A stretch of 64,000 bases of DNA from Mycobacterium sp. 236(2023) (GCF_029623955.1 NZ_JARSBP010000004.1:682001-746000), one strand, 5' to 3'. Counted from the first letter of the stretch, positions 23,401-34,235 are shown. Program-made: numbers and translations. The notes: generated by a model from the sequence alone, not told the origin.

Positions 23401-25917
23401 CGCCTCCTTCAGCTCCGGCAGGATCGGATCGATCGTCGGGTGGTGCGACGCGACGTCGACCTCGACGCGACGCGCCAGCCGGTCCTGCGCGGAGACCGCG
23501 GCGATGACCGCGTCGACCTGATCCGGGGGGCCCGCGATGACCGTCTGCCGCGGCGACGCGTAGACGGCAAGGGTGACGTCGGGATAGCCGGCGATGAGCT
23601 CGGTGGCCGCGTCCGGATCGAGTTCGATCAACGCCATCGCGCCCTGCCCGGACAGCCGCGACATCAGCTTCGACCGGGTGGCGATCACCTTCAGACCGTC
23701 GGCGACCGACAGCGCGCCCGCCACCACCGATGCGGCGACCTCGCCCATCGAGTGACCGATGACGGCGTCGGGATGCACACCGTAGGAGCGCCACAGCTCG
23801 GTCAGGGCCAGCTGCATACCGACCAGCACCGGCTGGATGCGGTCGATGCCCGTGACGGTCTCCCCCTTGGCGACGACGTCGCGCAGTGAGAAGCCGACCT
23901 GCTCAAGAAAGACGGGCTCCAATTCGGCGATCGCCGACGCGAATGCGGGTTCGTCGGCCAGCAGCCGACGACCCATCCCGGTCCACTGCGAGCCCTGTCC
24001 GGAGTAGACGAACACCGTGCCGGGACGGCACGAACCCTGGTGCGCCGGCACGACACCGGGAGCCGTCCCGCCGGCGGCAAGCGCCTGCAGACCTGCCAGT
24101 GCCCCCGCGCGATCACGTGCGCTCACCGTGGCGAACTTGGAATGCTGCGCGCGGTGATGGTTCAGGGAATGCGCGACGTCGTCGAGCGGGACCTGCTCCC
24201 CCGCCCCGGCCATCCACTCGGCGAGCACGCCCGCGGTGCTCGCGATGCGCTGCGGCGACTTGCCGGACACGACCAGCGTCGTGACCGCGGAAGGGGCGTT
24301 GACCACACCGTCGCGCTCCCCGGCCCTTGCGGTGGCAGGAGCCTGTTCGAGGACGACGTGGGCGTTGGTGCCACCGAAGCCGAACGACGACACGCCCGCA
24401 ACGCGCGGCCTGCCCCTCTGCGTCCAGTCGGTGACCGTGTCGACGACCTTGAGCCGCAGGTTGTCGAACGGGATGTGCGGGTTCGGCGACTCATAGTCGA
24501 GATTGCCGGGGATCTGCCCGTGCTGCAGCGCGAGGACCGCCTTGGCGAAACCGGCGATTCCGGCCGCGGCCTCGGTGTGCCCGAGGTTGGACTTGATGGC
24601 GCCGATCAGCAGCGGCGCATCGGCGGCGCGTCCCCGACCGAGCACGGTGCCGAGCGCGCGGGCCTCGATCGGGTCGCCGAGCAGCGTTCCGGTGCCATGC
24701 GCTTCGACGTAGTCGACGTCGCGCGGTTCGATACCCGCCGACGCGTAGGCCGAGCGCAGCACGGCCATCTGGGCGGCCGGATTGGGTGCCATCAGACCGT
24801 TGGAGCGACCGTCCTGATTGACGGCGGAGCCGCGCACCACGGCGAGCACACGGTCACCGTCGCGGATTGCGTCGGAGAGCCGCTTGAGCACCGCCACGCC
24901 ACAGCCCTCGCCGCGGACGAAGCCGTCGGCGCGCGCATCGAATGCGTGGCAGCGGCCGGACTGCGACATCGCCTCGGCCTGATCGAAGCTGCGGGTCACC
25001 GCCGGTGACAGGATCACGTTCACGCCGCCGGCCACGGCGACGTCGGAATCGCCGGTGCGCAGGCTCTGGCAGGCCAGGTGGATCGCCACCAACGACGACG
25101 AGCAGGCGGTGTCGAGCGCCACGGACGGGCCGCGCCAGTCGAAGTAGTACGAGACCCGGTTGGCGATGATGCTGAGTGCGCCGCCGGTGCCCGAGTAGGC
25201 GTTGACCTCGGCCAGGTCCTTGGCGGCCATCACGCCGTACTCGCCGAGGCAGGCGCCGACGAACACACCGGTCTGCGTGTGGCGAAGAGAACTGGGTCGG
25301 ATCCCGGCGTGCTCCAGCGCCTCGTGGGTGACCTCCAGCAGCAGCCGCTGCTGTGGATCCATCTTGTCGGCTTCGCTCGGCGAGATCTCGAAGAAGTCGG
25401 CGTCGAACTCGTCGATGTCGGAGAGGTAGGAACCCCACCGGGTGGTGCCCGCGAGCGCGGCAGCACCTTCGGCGGATCCGTCGTCGTACCAGGACCACCG
25501 GGACGGCGAGACCTGGCTGACCGCCGAGCGGCCTTCGGCGAGGAAGTCCCACAGCGCGTCAGGGCCATGAATGTCTTCGCTGTCCCCGGGGAACCGGCAG
25601 CCCAACCCCACCACCGCGATCGCGTCGTCCGCGATCCGGTGTGTCGGGGTCACCTCGGCCGCCACGTCGACCTCGCCGCCGGTCAGGAATTTGGCCAGCG
25701 CGTTGATCGTCGGATACTGCCAGAACTCGACCGGAGACACCGTGCGGCCCAGCAACTCCGACAGCTCTCCCGTGAGCACGACGGCGTCGCTGGATCCGAC
25801 GGCGAGATCGTTCAGTGGTGCATCGAGGTCGATCTCATCAGGACTGCATCCGATGTTGGTGACCAGGTAGTCGACCAACCAGTGCCGGATTGAGTCCTCG
25901 TCGAACTCAGAGGTCAT
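20461..25917 (-). CDS. Loading polyketide synthase PKS-A, ACP-KS-AT-DH-KR-ACP (PpsA-like)
   Basis: 1,818 residues. ATG at 25917 overlaps the FAAL-1 stop as ATGA; an open frame continues to 26340 but lies inside FAAL-1. Order: loading ACP (LAVGSSDA, Ser42), KS (Cys272), AT (GHSMGE, Ser723; VASH), dehydratase-type domain with HRIQGVEVVP (His1023) and DAAVQ (Asp1169), ketoreductase (TGGLGALG; Tyr1607 in GAYAAGN) and ACP with GLNS instead of GLDS (Ser1748). The tail ends in an acidic stretch and LLDSLFDSVEN. The length is close to PpsA (about 1,880). The first 80 residues are almost a copy of those of PKS-B, pointing to duplication of the FAAL-ACP unit. Expected role: extend the chain activated by FAAL-1. 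Whether the DH motif is active is uncertain, because PpsA products are normally beta-hydroxy. Confidence 0.93.
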   Translation of the reverse strand: MTSEFDEDSIRHWLVDYLVTNIGCSPDEIDLDAPLNDLAVGSSDAVVLTGELSELLGRTVSPVEFWQYPTINALAKFLTGGEVDVAAEVTPTHRIADDAIAVVGLGCRFPGDSEDIHGPDALWDFLAEGRSAVSQVSPSRWSWYDDGSAEGAAALAGTTRWGSYLSDIDEFDADFFEISPSEADKMDPQQRLLLEVTHEALEHAGIRPSSLRHTQTGVFVGACLGEYGVMAAKDLAEVNAYSGTGGALSIIANRVSYYFDWRGPSVALDTACSSSLVAIHLACQSLRTGDSDVAVAGGVNVILSPAVTRSFDQAEAMSQSGRCHAFDARADGFVRGEGCGVAVLKRLSDAIRDGDRVLAVVRGSAVNQDGRSNGLMAPNPAAQMAVLRSAYASAGIEPRDVDYVEAHGTGTLLGDPIEARALGTVLGRGRAADAPLLIGAIKSNLGHTEAAAGIAGFAKAVLALQHGQIPGNLDYESPNPHIPFDNLRLKVVDTVTDWTQRGRPRVAGVSSFGFGGTNAHVVLEQAPATARAGERDGVVNAPSAVTTLVVSGKSPQRIASTAGVLAEWMAGAGEQVPLDDVAHSLNHHRAQHSKFATVSARDRAGALAGLQALAAGGTAPGVVPAHQGSCRPGTVFVYSGQGSQWTGMGRRLLADEPAFASAIAELEPVFLEQVGFSLRDVVAKGETVTGIDRIQPVLVGMQLALTELWRSYGVHPDAVIGHSMGEVAASVVAGALSVADGLKVIATRSKLMSRLSGQGAMALIELDPDAATELIAGYPDVTLAVYASPRQTVIAGPPDQVDAVIAAVSAQDRLARRVEVDVASHHPTIDPILPELKEALRDLRPASPSVPIVITTREHDGPKPVFDADYWVDNLRNPVRFQQAVAAAGAEIGTFIEVSPHPLLTFGISDTLGTTHHHALPTLLREGDQAPDETLTFHTHLNSTYTTAPPVTDHAPEPHASLPATPWHHTKHWVPAAKTDRRGPSAPQRGTLLGDLTSVATSPPTHLWQAHLVREAKPYPGFHRIQGVEVVPMSVLLRTLTAAAAESGATALSDIAFERPVVIDQSQVIQVVSTGDTVTMASAASADAPANRWVRHATARISPAEPSAPVVADVTGATDYDRSTVEDLQAQWGVEGQPFPWSITSCRATADGVVADVQWEDASAVALLDAAVQVARLADINDSRLLVPAGLESLSVTGELADTSGTVTVRRRRDDSQDLVLDISVTVPDGSSRAEIRGLRYVDVQAGPSDSAPADPRTVAHEIAWQPWEAPEAAEPTTLAVIGNGATAAALRDGLAAAGYTAADESTARCVLYVPDTEETEADDLATAVRLSGEVAGLVGRLAGRSEEPRLWIVTEGVRDAASAASLRQSCLWGIAGVIGAEQPQLWGGLVDISSTEGAAAALAAVLPSSAKSIVSLRDGELFAPGLAPISAEPVREPIRCRPDAAYLVTGGLGALGLVTAEWLADRGARRVILAGRTALPPRSRWDADDLAKDVRQKIAAVRALELRGVAVETAALDIGSRDAVAALLARRDEQGAPPIRGVVHGAGLTDSQLLTDIDDNRLRTTLWPKVAGAQVLDDVFPVDSVDFLYLTASAGTVFGVPGQGAYAAGNAYLDGLARARNHRGGITASLDWVAWRGLGFGSDAQVVIDELERQGSRPVTPAEAFAAWEYASTFDVAHVVMAPTLSGDDVDAPDAAASPERDWSQMSADQVVAELESGLRAILATELRIAEDEVDTDRPLAEMGLNSVMAMSIRREVERLAGIELSATMLWNYPTIAALAVHLAAKVAPADSAEADDDEADDAGDSLLDSLFDSVEN

Positions 25918-27695
25918 GTGGTGACGTCCAGGCGGCTGAACTCGTCCAGGCGGTAACGGTCCACACAGGCCGAACGCCGGATCTTGCCGCTGGTGGTGAT
26001 CGGGATGGAGCCCGGCGCAACGAGCACCAGGTCGGAGACGCGCACGCTGTGAGACCTCTTGATCGCCGAGGCGACCTCGCGCTTGACGGCGCGCAGCTTG
26101 TCGAGCGCCTCTTCTTCGGAGGTGCCCTTCTTCTTCATCTCGACCACCGCGACGAGTTGCTCGCTGGTGTCGTCGAGCACCGAGATGGCCGCGACGCGGC
26201 CGCCGGTGATCTCCTGGATGGTGGCCTCGATGTCGTCCGGGTAGTGATTGCGCCCGTCGACGATCAGCATGTCCTTGATGCGGCCGATGATGAACATCTC
26301 GCCCTCGCTCATCACGCCGAGGTCGCCGGTCCGCAGCCACGGGCCGATCGGGGTGCCGTCGGAGGGGTTCTTGATCTCCCCACCGAATGTGCGCTCGGTC
26401 TTCTGCGGATCACGCCAGTAGCCCATCGCGACCTGCTCGCCGTGCACCCAGATCTCGCCGACCTTGCCGTCGGGATTCTCGTTGCAGCTCTCCGGGTCGA
26501 CGATGCGCACGGTCGAGGAGCGCGGTGCGCCGTAGCTGACCAGCTCGGTGCCGGCATCGGTCCCGCAGCGCTCGGCGTGGCCGGCGGCGAGTTTCTCGTA
26601 GTCGAAGCGCACCGTGGCCGGCGTATGACCCATCGGTGCCGAGATCACATACAGGGTCGCTTCCGCGAGGCCGTAGGACGGCAGCACGGTGGTCTCGGGC
26701 ATGCCGAACTTGACGAACCGCTCGTTGAAGCGGCGGATGGTCGCCACGTGGATGCGCTCGCTACCGCTGATAATGCCGAGCAGGCCGCTGAGGTCCATGC
26801 CTTCGAGGTCTGCGTCGGTGGTCCGGCGTACCGCGAGCTCGAAGGCGAAGTTCGGTGCTGCCGACCATGCGGACGGGTTCAGAGCCAGCTGCTGGATCCA
26901 GCGGGCAGGCTTCTGCAGGAAAGCCACGGGGCTCATCACGATCGCGGGGCGGCCGTGCAGCTTGCCGCCGTCGTCCTCGTTCGGGGTCAGCAGCGAGGCG
27001 AACACTCCCTGGATGAGCCCCATGTCGTGGTAGAAGGGCAGCCACGACACCATCGTGATGTCGCGCGGGGGCACGCCGTTGCGGTGCTCCATGTAGTCGT
27101 CGAAGACCTGCTTGACGTTCGCGATCACGTTGGTGTGCGTCATGATCACGCCGGCCGGCGCGCGGGTGGAGCCGGAGGTGTACTGCAGGTAGGCCGTCTT
27201 GGGCAGGGGTCCGACGTTGATCTCGGGCGTATGTGGCGAGTCGAAGTCGAGCGCGTCGACCTCGATGACGGCCGGCGGGTTCCCACCGGGCAGGCCGCCT
27301 ACGTAGTTGAGGATCTCGCCGACGACGGCGGAGGTCGTCAGTACGGCTACCGGCTGGCAGTCGCGCAGCGCGCCGCTGACACGCTCGTCGAGCTGGCCCA
27401 TGGCCGGGACCGGCAGCGGCACGGCGATCATGCCGGCGGCCATCGCGCCGTAGAACGCGACGATGTACTCGAGTCCCTGGGGGGCGAGGATCGCGGCGCG
27501 GTCGCCCTTGGTGCCGTGGCGCAACAGTTCCTCGGCGACCACCTGGACGCGGTGGTTCATCTGAGACCAGGTCAGCGACTCCGCGAAGCCGGCGGGGTCG
27601 AGATCGAAGTCGAGAAAGGTGTAGGCCACATCGTCCGGCTGCGACTTCGCGCGCTCGGCAAGCAACCCAGGAATGGTCCCCTCAAGCAACGGCAT
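25914..27695 (-). CDS. Fatty-acyl-AMP ligase FAAL-1 (FadD26-like), first gene of the PKS operon
   Basis: 593 residues. ATG at 27695 is chosen because GAAAGGA lies about 10 bases upstream and homology starts there (MPLLEGTIPG); the open frame extends 27 codons further without support. It has the FAAL A3 motif YTSGSTRAPAGV (residues 172-183) and the DGRNHYPDD segment near the C-terminus. As in known FAALs, it should form an acyl-adenylate and hand the acyl chain to an ACP, here most likely Ser42 of PKS-A, whose start overlaps its stop. It is the first gene after the large intergenic region, so the operon promoter probably lies just upstream. Compared with FAAL-2 it has a slightly longer middle section. 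Confidence 0.94.
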   Translation of the reverse strand: MPLLEGTIPGLLAERAKSQPDDVAYTFLDFDLDPAGFAESLTWSQMNHRVQVVAEELLRHGTKGDRAAILAPQGLEYIVAFYGAMAAGMIAVPLPVPAMGQLDERVSGALRDCQPVAVLTTSAVVGEILNYVGGLPGGNPPAVIEVDALDFDSPHTPEINVGPLPKTAYLQYTSGSTRAPAGVIMTHTNVIANVKQVFDDYMEHRNGVPPRDITMVSWLPFYHDMGLIQGVFASLLTPNEDDGGKLHGRPAIVMSPVAFLQKPARWIQQLALNPSAWSAAPNFAFELAVRRTTDADLEGMDLSGLLGIISGSERIHVATIRRFNERFVKFGMPETTVLPSYGLAEATLYVISAPMGHTPATVRFDYEKLAAGHAERCGTDAGTELVSYGAPRSSTVRIVDPESCNENPDGKVGEIWVHGEQVAMGYWRDPQKTERTFGGEIKNPSDGTPIGPWLRTGDLGVMSEGEMFIIGRIKDMLIVDGRNHYPDDIEATIQEITGGRVAAISVLDDTSEQLVAVVEMKKKGTSEEEALDKLRAVKREVASAIKRSHSVRVSDLVLVAPGSIPITTSGKIRRSACVDRYRLDEFSRLDVTT

Positions 27696-28248
27696 GCGAC
27701 GTCGTCCTTTCACTCTCCTGCGCCCCGGCCTCGCTGCCGTGGATGGCAAACCAGTTCGCAGCTCTAGGCCGCGCATTCCCCCGCTCGCCCGAAGGCTAAC
27801 ACCGGCTTGTTAATAATGTCGTGCAATCCGACGAAGGATTAGACCACGTGTTGCTTGCCAGAGGGAAGTTGGCAGCTTGTGGCAAATTTCGCCAAAAGTG
27901 TATCGGTGGGCGTGCCCGAACCGTTACTCACAGCCGGTTCACAGTTTTGCCAGAAGCTGAAAGAGCCCACATAGTTAGATGGTTTTACGTTGCTCGACCC
28001 TATGGCTGAAGGATGAGCGAGTTCGCGTCCGCGACCGCTGAACGTAGTGCTCCTTTCGTCTTGACGCGTTGGTAAAGGGTTTGCCCAAATTGCACGCTCA
28101 CGTCAATAAACAATCTGACTTGCCGGTAAGAAGCAGGTCCGGAGGCTTCTTGGCGGGTGGCGCAACGGCGTGGTCGAGTCGTTCGCAGATGTGCTCGGCA
28201 CGATGCGCAGCGACATGTCGCTGTGGCGAACACCACATGGCGGCGACG
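27696..28248. promoter_or_regulatory. 553-bp AT-richer intergenic region, probable promoter region of the PKS operon
   Basis: No convincing gene is present; the small frames here have no RBS or recognisable protein. The DNA is visibly richer in A and T than the surrounding genes (for example GTTAATAATG at 27809-27818). It contains TGCCA-N9-TGGCA (27856-27874) and TGGC-AAATTTC-GCCA (27880-27894), about 160-200 bases before the FAAL-1 start and plausible as operators. The region separates the thioesterase gene from the FAAL/PKS operon, both on the minus strand. Confidence 0.5.
27856..27894. promoter_or_regulatory. Paired inverted repeats upstream of FAAL-1 (candidate operator)
   Basis: Two adjacent inverted repeats share the half-site TGGC/GCCA: TGCCA(N9)TGGCA at 27856-27874 and TGGCAAATTTCGCCA at 27880-27894. 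They sit in the AT-rich leader of the PKS operon. No regulator gene lies next to them, so the cognate protein is unknown. Confidence 0.3.
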
Positions 28249-28980
28249 CTAACCACGCAGGCGTGACCAGATTTTCTCCTCGATATCCGGTACCACATCG
28301 CTCAGGTGATCATTCAGATAGAAGTGGTGCCCCTTGAAATCACGGGCAGTAAAACCGCCCGTGGTCCGCTCGGCCCACGGCATCACCTTGTCCGCCGTCG
28401 CGATTTCGTCGTCGTCCCCGTAGTACGCGTGGATGGGGCTCGACAGCCGGGTGTCCGGCGGGCAGCTGTAGTTTGCGATCGCCTTCAATCCCCGCAACGT
28501 CGGGAGGATCGCCGCCGCGAACTCGGGATTCTTCATGAACTCGGGGTCGGCACCGGTGATGGTGCTGACCGCCGCGAGCAGCCCCTCGTCGGTGTCGGGC
28601 ACGTCGTCGTACCCGACCAGGCCGGGGGCCGCCACCGCCGACACGAACAGCGCCGTGACGGGGTTACCCGCCTCCTCGAAGCGGCGGGCGACCTCGAAGG
28701 CGAGCAGTCCGCCCATGCTGTGCCCGAAGAAAAAAACGGGGGCACCGTGAGCCCCGCCTCCTGTGTCCGGCGGAACCATCCTGCAGATCTCGTCGGCGAC
28801 GGCCGGCAGGCTCGTGAACGATCCGAAGTCCTGCTTGCCGCCCTGGCGCGGGTACTGCACCGCCGTCCGTTTGATATCCGTGGTGAACGTCTTGGCGAAC
28901 GGCACGTAGTACTGCGGAGTTCCACCGGCGTGGGGGAAGATGAAGAGTTTCGGCTGGGCCCCCTCACTCGTTCCGGTCAT
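28249..28980 (-). CDS. tesA: TesA-like type II thioesterase
   Basis: 243 residues of alpha/beta-hydrolase fold. It carries FPHAGG near residue 15, the nucleophile motif GHSMGG, an acidic residue in YYGDDDE, and the catalytic His in FKGHHFYLND. Phrases such as IFPHAGGT, AVQYP, FFGHSMGG, YSCPP and HFYLND match M. tuberculosis TesA, which works with the pps PKSs in phthiocerol dimycocerosate synthesis by hydrolysing or releasing acyl chains. It starts only 19 bp after the gcvP stop on the same strand, so it may be partly read from the gcv transcript, and it lies 553 bp before FAAL-1. Its proximity to a pps-like line supports a shared pathway. ATG at 28980 is the only reasonable start. Confidence 0.9.
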   Translation of the reverse strand: MTGTSEGAQPKLFIFPHAGGTPQYYVPFAKTFTTDIKRTAVQYPRQGGKQDFGSFTSLPAVADEICRMVPPDTGGGAHGAPVFFFGHSMGGLLAFEVARRFEEAGNPVTALFVSAVAAPGLVGYDDVPDTDEGLLAAVSTITGADPEFMKNPEFAAAILPTLRGLKAIANYSCPPDTRLSSPIHAYYGDDDEIATADKVMPWAERTTGGFTARDFKGHHFYLNDHLSDVVPDIEEKIWSRLRG

Positions 28981-28999
28981 GCGAGCACCCTATCCCCCG

Positions 29000-31858
<2,859 letters not shown>

Positions 31859-31921
31859 GTGAGGACATCTCCAGGGGCGCAGACGAGACCGGCTCCTCCC
31901 CCTCTGTCGTCGGCCCTGATC

Positions 31922-32007
31922 GGGCTGCCTGAGAGATTCGGTCCGAACGCCGTCGCGGCGATGTGAGCCTTTCCCCATGGGCGGGTGCGTGCACCGCTTT
32001 CCAGAGG
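31922..32007 (-). promoter_or_regulatory. Glycine riboswitch aptamer II
   Basis: Read on the minus strand, this segment runs from CTGGAAAGC through GGGGAAAGGCTCA to the conserved 3' element CTCTCAGGC (31927-31935 on the + strand). It is the second of two glycine-aptamer-like units before gcvP and lies about 60 bases from the start codon. Tandem glycine aptamers switch on glycine cleavage genes when glycine is high; a glycine riboswitch before gcvB is known in mycobacteria. Confidence 0.82.
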
Positions 32008-32030
32008 CATCGGGGCCTGGCGCGGTCCTG

Positions 32031-32102
32031 GGGCCTGAGAGGTTGACGGAGAGGTGTTGCTCCTTCGGCGTCCGTGACTGGCAGTCACGAAACTCTCCCG
32101 CA
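32031..32102 (-). promoter_or_regulatory. Glycine riboswitch aptamer I
   Basis: On the minus strand it has GCGGGAGAGTTTC, a hairpin formed by GTGACTGCCAGTCAC, the hallmark CGCCGAAGGAGCAA and the closing CCTCTCAGG (32032-32042 on the + strand). This is the clearest glycine-aptamer signature in the window. It is followed about 25 bases later by aptamer II in the tandem arrangement typical of this riboswitch class. Confidence 0.92.
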
Positions 32103-32143
32103 CAAGGGCGATGCGGATGAGAGTCTACCCGCCGACCCCGGGC

Positions 32144-32761
32144 TCAGCCGATCTTGCGGTCGCGGTGCTTGCGTCGCGAGGCCAGCTCGTCCTCGGGGGC
32201 CGAGATCGACTCACCGCCGTCGGCACGCTCGCCGGGGAAGTCCGCGATGGCGCCGGTGAGCTCACGCATGGCACCCGAGACCGCGATACCGAACACGCCC
32301 TGACCGCCCTGCAGCAGGTCGACGACCTCTTCGGCGGAGGTGCACTCGTACACCGTGGTGCCGTCAGAGAACAGCGTGATGTTGGCCAGATCCTGGACGC
32401 CGCGCTGCCGCAGATGGTCCACCGCGACGCGGATGTTGTGCAGCGAGATCCCGGTGTCGAGCAGGCGTTTGACGATCTTGAGGACAAGGATGTCCTTGAA
32501 CGAGTACAGCCGCTGGCTGCCCGATCCGGCAGCGCCGCGGATCGACGGCACGACGAGCGAGGTACGCGCCCAGTAGTCGAGCTGGCGGTAGGTGATGCCG
32601 GCGATCTGGCAGGCGCTCGGTCCGCGGTAGCCGACGAGCTCGTCGGGCACCGAGTCGTCCGGGAACAGGCCTGCCTGAACCGGCTCGGCTGCGACCCGCG
32701 GGAGGGTGTCCGCCTGCGGGGTGCTCAAGTCCAGTTCCTCCTGGCGTGGCGTGTCTCCCAC
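32144..32761 (-). CDS. MerR-family regulator (Rv1830 type)
   Basis: 205 residues from GTG 32761 (VGDTPRQEELDL), chosen because GAGAGGA lies 8 bases upstream; the open frame runs 32 codons further without support. The central winged-helix MerR domain includes YRQLDYWARTSLV and GSQRLYSFKDIL. The effector-side region contains a glycine-rich stretch (LLQGGQGVFGI) and a basic C-terminal tail (RRKHRDRKIG). Nearly the same protein is conserved in M. tuberculosis as Rv1830, again between gcvB and the DUF151 gene. No metal-binding Cys set is visible, so it is not a classical metal sensor. Its targets cannot be deduced here. Confidence 0.9.
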   Translation of the reverse strand: MGDTPRQEELDLSTPQADTLPRVAAEPVQAGLFPDDSVPDELVGYRGPSACQIAGITYRQLDYWARTSLVVPSIRGAAGSGSQRLYSFKDILVLKIVKRLLDTGISLHNIRVAVDHLRQRGVQDLANITLFSDGTTVYECTSAEEVVDLLQGGQGVFGIAVSGAMRELTGAIADFPGERADGGESISAPEDELASRRKHRDRKIG

Positions 32762-32946
32762 TGGTCGAATCCTCTCGCCGATCGGCTGCTTAAGCCCTGC
32801 TCGAACCTTGTCCGAGCATACGCTTGAGGGCGTTCCGTGACTGCCCGTCGGCACCAAGTATGGCTGCCCAATTCGGTGTTGATGAAAACCCGCCCCGCGT
32901 GTCGAACGCGACGAGACGCATCCGTGACCAAGCGCCAGGTGGCAGG

Positions 32947-33441
32947 TCAGGTCGCCTTGAAATCGTCCGGCGACACGCTGTCGAGGAACTCTTTAAACTT
33001 TTCGACCTCGTCCTCGCGGACGGCGCCGGTCGATTCCTCGTCACCCTCGTCGGGGATCAGCAGGCCGGCCTCCGCCAGCACCGCCTCCTCGACGTAGATC
33101 GGGACGCCCACCCGCAGGGCGATCGCCACAGAATCGGAAGGCCGGGCCGACACCTTGATGTCGCGGTCGAAGACGAGGTCGGCGTAGAAAGTGCCTTCCT
33201 GGAGGTCGACAATCCGCACCTCTTTGAGTGAATGGCCAAGGGCGGCAATGACATCGCGGAACAGGTCGTGCGTCATCGGCCGTAGCGGCTCGACACCCTG
33301 CTGTTCGAGGGCGATGGCGGCAGCCTCGGACTGTCCGATCCAGATGGGTAGATAGCGGTCGCCGTTGGACTCCCGCAGCAGCAGGACAGGCTGGTTCTGG
33401 GGCGGCTCCACTCGAATGCCGATCACCCGAACTTCACCCAT
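32947..33441 (-). CDS. DUF151 bifunctional-nuclease-domain protein (Rv1829 type)
   Basis: 164 residues. It starts MGEVRVIGIRVEPP and contains the DUF151 signature YLPIWIGQSEAAAIA followed by RPMTHDL and SARPSDSVAIALR. The C-terminus is acidic with a short helix (EDEVEKFKEFLDSV). The family is called bifunctional nuclease after plant members with DNase/RNase activity; in mycobacteria the role is not established. It lies between two MerR-type genes, the same order as Rv1828-Rv1829-Rv1830. The upstream gap is 50 bp and the downstream gap 185 bp. Confidence 0.92.
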   Translation of the reverse strand: MGEVRVIGIRVEPPQNQPVLLLRESNGDRYLPIWIGQSEAAAIALEQQGVEPLRPMTHDLFRDVIAALGHSLKEVRIVDLQEGTFYADLVFDRDIKVSARPSDSVAIALRVGVPIYVEEAVLAEAGLLIPDEGDEESTGAVREDEVEKFKEFLDSVSPDDFKAT

Positions 33442-33491
33442 GTGTGCCTGCCCTCCGCACGCCGACGAACCCGTCCCAGCGAGTCTAGTCC

Positions 33492-34235
33492 TCAGCGATC
33501 CAGAACGTCGCGTACGGCCGACTTGATCAATGACGTGTGCAACGTGATCGCCAGCGCCGCCACCTCACGGGCCAGGTCGTCGGCGCGATCACGGGCGCCG
33601 GCCTTGCCGCCCTTTACCACCGGCCCGGCGATCTGGGCGATCAGGTCGGATTGGCGGTCGGCGGCGGAGCGGAAGGCGCGCAGGTGCCGCGGTTCGACGC
33701 CGTAGTCGGCCAGCGCTCGCGCGCACTGCGCGATCACCACGGCGTGTTCGTCGAAGAACGCCGTCCCGGCGCCCTTGAAGATCGGGGTGATGACGCCGGC
33801 TTTCACGAGCGAGGTCAACAGCTCGTCGTCGACACCGGAACGCTCCAGCAGGTCGTGCCTGCTCAGCCGCACCTGTGTCGGCCCGGCGGAGGCGGTCACT
33901 TCCTCCGGAGCTTGCGGGGACACCGAGACCAGCCGGGGCCCGTATGACGAAACACTCTGTGGCAGCTCGCCATCGGGCTGCGCGTCGAGCTGGGCCTTGA
34001 TGACCTTCAGCGGCAGGTACTGGTCCCGCTGCGCGGTCAGGATGAACCGCAGCCGGGCGCAGTCGTACGCCGTGAACCGCCGGTACCCCGACGCGGTGCG
34101 TTCGGGGGTGACCAGCCCTTCGGCCTCCAGAAAACGGATCTTGGAGATCGTGACGTCGGGAAAGTCGCCGCGTAGCAGATCCAGCACAACCCCGATCGAC
34201 ATCCCGGTCAGTGCGGGGGTGTCGGGTTGTGTCAT
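33492..34235 (-). CDS. ftsR: MerR-like transcription factor FtsR (Rv1828 type)
   Basis: 247 residues. The N-terminal winged helix-turn-helix carries VTISKIRFLEAEGLVTPERT, GYRRFTAYDCARL and LKVIKAQLDAQ. The C-terminal half contains QCARALADYGVEPRHLRAFR and a conserved end (AREVAALAITLHTSLIKSAVRDVL). The sequence matches M. tuberculosis Rv1828; the corynebacterial counterpart FtsR activates ftsZ. No metal ligands are visible, in keeping with the atypical MerR subgroup. It is encoded just downstream of garA on the same strand, a conserved arrangement in actinobacteria. Confidence 0.93.
   Translation of the reverse strand: MTQPDTPALTGMSIGVVLDLLRGDFPDVTISKIRFLEAEGLVTPERTASGYRRFTAYDCARLRFILTAQRDQYLPLKVIKAQLDAQPDGELPQSVSSYGPRLVSVSPQAPEEVTASAGPTQVRLSRHDLLERSGVDDELLTSLVKAGVITPIFKGAGTAFFDEHAVVIAQCARALADYGVEPRHLRAFRSAADRQSDLIAQIAGPVVKGGKAGARDRADDLAREVAALAITLHTSLIKSAVRDVLDR

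Noticed and set aside
25918..26340. Upstream extension of PKS-A by 141 codons
   Set aside because: It lies wholly inside FAAL-1; the ATGA overlap and the loading ACP beginning at 25917 fix the start.
28000..28236. 78-codon minus-strand frame in the intergenic region before FAAL-1
   Set aside because: No ribosome-binding site, no hydrophobic or domain pattern, Arg/Thr/Cys-rich as in random GC-rich frames.
31859..31978. N-terminal extension of gcvP by 40 residues
   Set aside because: It is Arg-rich and read through riboswitch aptamer II; the GcvP family start is VSEQSPIPS.
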